A DNA stretch of 64,000 bases from a bacterium. Its GTDB lineage: Bacteria; Zixibacteria; MSB-5A5; GN15; FEB-12. The stretch spans positions 62,001-126,000 of the forward strand of contig JAHLKV010000001.1 of assembly GCA_020444475.1 (NCBI GenBank), read 5' to 3'. The notes under the pieces were generated by a model. It searched no databases, was not told the DNA's origin, and was given only the letters and a program-made list of their open reading frames with translations. Within the stretch, counting starts at the first letter, position 1, and every line of letters begins with the position of its first letter. The position numbers were made by a program, and so were the translations under genes. Positions 61,789-64,000 of this stretch are shown piece by piece.

Positions 61789-63042
61789 TCAGAATGATGT
61801 CAAACAGAACGGTGGTTCCTCGGTGGTGAACAGAGCCGTTACGAGCGGGATCAGCTCCGGCTTATCTATCGAAGCCAGTCCGTATTCGCACAGTCTGGCG
61901 AATGGCACCGCTCCCATGAACAGCGACGAAAACTCCGCGATCGGCATCGCTATCTCAGCGTCGGGAGACGCCTCCGGCGTCACTGCTCCGCGTCCCTCTC
62001 GGAACGATACCACCCATCGACCGTTCATCTCCGGCAGGAAGCTGTCCTTGATAGTGATGCCGAGCGTTAGGCCCCGGCCTTCGAAGGCAGGCGTGGTCAG
62101 CTGAGACAGAAGGGCGTCCAGATCGAGCACCCGAAACATTATCCCCACCCCCGCCGTGTTGGTCTGGTGAAAGACCGGTCGGTCGATCACGTCGCTGTCG
62201 TCGCGCGGGTCGGACAGCATGTACTGGAAGGCATCATCGGGCGACGTTATTCTGATCCGCCGCACCTGATCGAACTGACTGTGAAAGAACCCCAGCATCC
62301 CTGACAGCGCGCGCGGCGTCAGGTAGAGCATGAAGTGCACCCGAAGGTCGTATTTTACGAAATTGCGTGGATCGAAGTTGCCGAACAGGATTTGTGCGTA
62401 TCCCTCAAGCCTGCCGTCACGTTCGTAGCCCAGTAACTTCACGTTCGCCTCAGGGCGTAGTACTTTGCGGAAGGTGTGTTCGTTTTCTTCCGCCATACCG
62501 TGACGATGCATAGCTAACGCATTGTGCATCTGCACCAGATCGGGGATGTCGTCGGCTGCGAGAAACCGACAGTGATGGCGTTCTTCCGAGGCGGGCAGTG
62601 AATCGGGGGTGGCGTTGTACACGTACATCTTGGCGCCCGTACCAAAACCCATCTTGTGGTAGAAGTCGGGCCGGAACGGCCACAAGAGTGCCAGCGAAGT
62701 GCCATTGTCACGATAGTGGGAGAGATATCGCTGCATCATCGACTTGGCCACCCCCTGCTTCTTGTGGAGCAGGTCGACCGCTATTCCGCCAACACCGCCG
62801 CCGGCAATGACCGTCCCGCGGCAATTGAGCTTCAGATCGTGATACCGCATGAAACCCACCATTCTGCCCTCACGGAACAGCCCCCAGTAGCTGAGCCGCG
62901 GATCCTCGAGCGCGCGCTTCATGAGTTCTTTCACCCGTTCCTGGCTGGCTCCGGTCGCTCGAACGTCACCGGGGTACGCATCGCAGGTTAACCTGACGGC
63001 ATCGTCGAAACTTGAGTCGTCTATTGCTCGCAGCTCTTCCAT
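61789..63042 (-). CDS. Eis-like GNAT N-acetyltransferase
   Basis: The 417-residue protein has an N-terminal GNAT domain (VGGIAVDLLHKKQGVAKSMMQRYLSHYRDNG with the acetyl-CoA-binding Q/R-x-x-G-x-A pattern). A second GNAT-like domain and a C-terminal sterol-carrier-protein-like domain (ITIKDSFLPEMNGRWVVSFREG) follow, the three-part architecture of Eis. Family members acetylate aminoglycosides or other amines. A resistance role is not shown. It is followed by the flavoprotein gene. Confidence 0.86.
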   Translation of the reverse strand: MEELRAIDDSSFDDAVRLTCDAYPGDVRATGASQERVKELMKRALEDPRLSYWGLFREGRMVGFMRYHDLKLNCRGTVIAGGGVGGIAVDLLHKKQGVAKSMMQRYLSHYRDNGTSLALLWPFRPDFYHKMGFGTGAKMYVYNATPDSLPASEERHHCRFLAADDIPDLVQMHNALAMHRHGMAEENEHTFRKVLRPEANVKLLGYERDGRLEGYAQILFGNFDPRNFVKYDLRVHFMLYLTPRALSGMLGFFHSQFDQVRRIRITSPDDAFQYMLSDPRDDSDVIDRPVFHQTNTAGVGIMFRVLDLDALLSQLTTPAFEGRGLTLGITIKDSFLPEMNGRWVVSFREGRGAVTPEASPDAEIAMPIAEFSSLFMGAVPFARLCEYGLASIDKPELIPLVTALFTTEEPPFCLTSF

Positions 63043-63333
63043 GATTCCATCCCCTTGCTATGCAGCGATCTCATCGGCTTGAATCCGAAATCTCGCCCGG
63101 ATCAGTTCCGGGTGATTCGATAATAGGACGAGGCAGGTGATCGGGGCAACCGCTTTTGCGCCCCCTCCGGAAGCCGGTATGCAACTTCTTTCGCTGGTCG
63201 ATGCACAAGTCTCTCCCAGAACCGGCAGGGCCCGGTAATTAGTCCTTTATCAGACAACAGCTTAGAAGGCTCTCAGGATTCGAGGATGGAATGGCACACG
63301 GTTTACTGGAGATAGGGTGAGAGGACCAATGCA

Positions 63334-63804
63334 ATGGAACAGGATGTACTCCAAATCTTCAGTCAGGGCTCGTACCTGATTCTGCTCGGCACCGTCACCG
63401 CGGCAGTATTTTTTGCAATGACTGCCCTGCATGAACTGCAGTCACGCCATCTGGATGGCCTGGTCTATCTGGTTCTGGCCGTCTTTTTCGTGGCCGCCCA
63501 TTTCATCTACCTGGCAGAGCTGCCGAGCAAGACCATGGCGCTTCTCAGTGATCAGCCGATGAGCGTCTGGCTGTGGCTCAGTCTCTTTTTTGCTCCAGCG
63601 CTGATTTGTCTATTCATCCTGTTTGGAGTGTTCCGACTGATGTTCAGCTCGACTCAGGCAGGGCTGGTCAAGATCTTCATGGGATTAACCCTGCTCTGCT
63701 ACCTGTACATGCTTGGACCGAACTGGCCAGTCGATGTCAAGGGGATCCTCACCCTTGTCTATTCCGGCGTCTGGTTTGATATCGGTTTGAAAACGGCAGT
63801 TTAG
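63334..63804 (+). CDS. Small four-helix membrane protein of unknown function
   Basis: The 156-residue protein has four or five predicted helices: SYLILLGTVTAAVFFAMTAL, LVYLVLAVFFVAAHFIYLAE, LWLSLFFAPALICLFILFGVF and IFMGLTLLCYLYMLG. ATG 63334 has GAGAGGA about eight bases upstream. It is divergent from the acetyltransferase gene. No family is recognised. Confidence 0.7.
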   Translation: MEQDVLQIFSQGSYLILLGTVTAAVFFAMTALHELQSRHLDGLVYLVLAVFFVAAHFIYLAELPSKTMALLSDQPMSVWLWLSLFFAPALICLFILFGVFRLMFSSTQAGLVKIFMGLTLLCYLYMLGPNWPVDVKGILTLVYSGVWFDIGLKTAV

Positions 63805-63830
63805 ATCGAGCGAGCGAGAAGCCGGCCGAG

Positions 63831-64000
63831 CTACCGGCCGTGGACCGGAGGCGTCTGCCGAAACTCCTTCGTATTCCCGACAATCGCAGCGCCGATAGAG
63901 TCTCCCCAAACATTCACCGTCGTGCGGCATCGATCGAGGAACCAGTCGATCGCCCATATGAAGCCGATTCCCTCCAGCGGTAGTTCCACCGCCTTTAGCA
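63831..64000 (-). CDS. C-terminal fragment of a dicarboxylate/amino acid:cation symporter (DAACS)
   Basis: The last 56 codons are present, ending at TAG (63831-63833). The segment [24 protein letters not shown] is the highly conserved C-terminal signature of GltP/DctA-type sodium- or proton-coupled symporters, including the D-x-x-R-T-x-x-N-V motif that contacts substrate. The gene continues beyond the right edge. Confidence 0.88.
   Translation of the reverse strand, partial: LKAVELPLEGIGFIWAIDWFLDRCRTTVNVWGDSIGAAIVGNTKEFRQTPPVHGR

Noticed and set aside
63822..63842. GGCCG/CGGCC inverted repeat as a terminator
   Set aside because: The stem is only five base pairs and no T run follows in either direction.

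Overview
The window reads as ordinary bacterial chromosome from a Gram-negative-type, uncultured-lineage bacterium. The evidence is an OmpA-type lipoprotein, a beta-barrel protein ending in an aromatic strand, lipobox lipoproteins, moderately high GC and dense overlapping operons. Six secreted proteins end in the same paired C-terminal module, built around [21 protein letters not shown] associate that module with candidate phylum Zixibacteria and relatives. The assignment is recalled from family knowledge and was not tested.

Layout. 1-3939: a transporter tail, the RNA-binding protein Tex and a DEAD-box helicase. 4019-10372: three exported dockerin-tagged proteins, including a papain-like and an M28 peptidase. 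10567-14409: EttA and an exported PepF-like peptidase. 14495-22842: two tandem cupredoxin/beta-propeller paralogues, then a likely operon of a small calcium-binding-type protein, a beta-barrel protein and a thioredoxin-like protein whose frame contains one UGA exactly at the first redox cysteine. 22996-30941: tRNA-Leu, PBP1A, TyrS, two coupled lipoproteins and an OmpA-family lipoprotein. 31082-34013: a sugar ABC importer without its ATPase. 34130-37121: four tightly overlapping membrane-protein genes of unknown function plus a 38-residue zinc ribbon. 37230-41671: a DUF72 protein, a NatAB-type exporter, a D,D-carboxypeptidase and a glyoxalase-fold protein. 41807-58162: LeuS, then the translation/RNA cluster proS, rimP, nusA, infB, rbfA, nrnA, truB, ribF, rpsO, pnp, M16 peptidase and polysaccharide deacetylase. 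58395-64000: tRNA-Arg, a four-repeat exported protein, a flavoprotein and an Eis-like acetyltransferase, a small membrane protein and the tail of a dicarboxylate symporter.

The most unusual content lies in the exported proteins. The gene at 19771-21183 is best read as an extracellular selenoprotein with a UxxC thioredoxin motif. A compact hairpin with a GU-containing loop lies just after its UGA. Two peptidases carry both a cohesin-like domain (shared motif W-[IL]-HWD-x-GHYR) and the dockerin-like tag. Together with the four other tagged proteins this suggests an undescribed extracellular assembly or anchoring system. The overlapping membrane operon at 34130-36985 is the second candidate for a new system.
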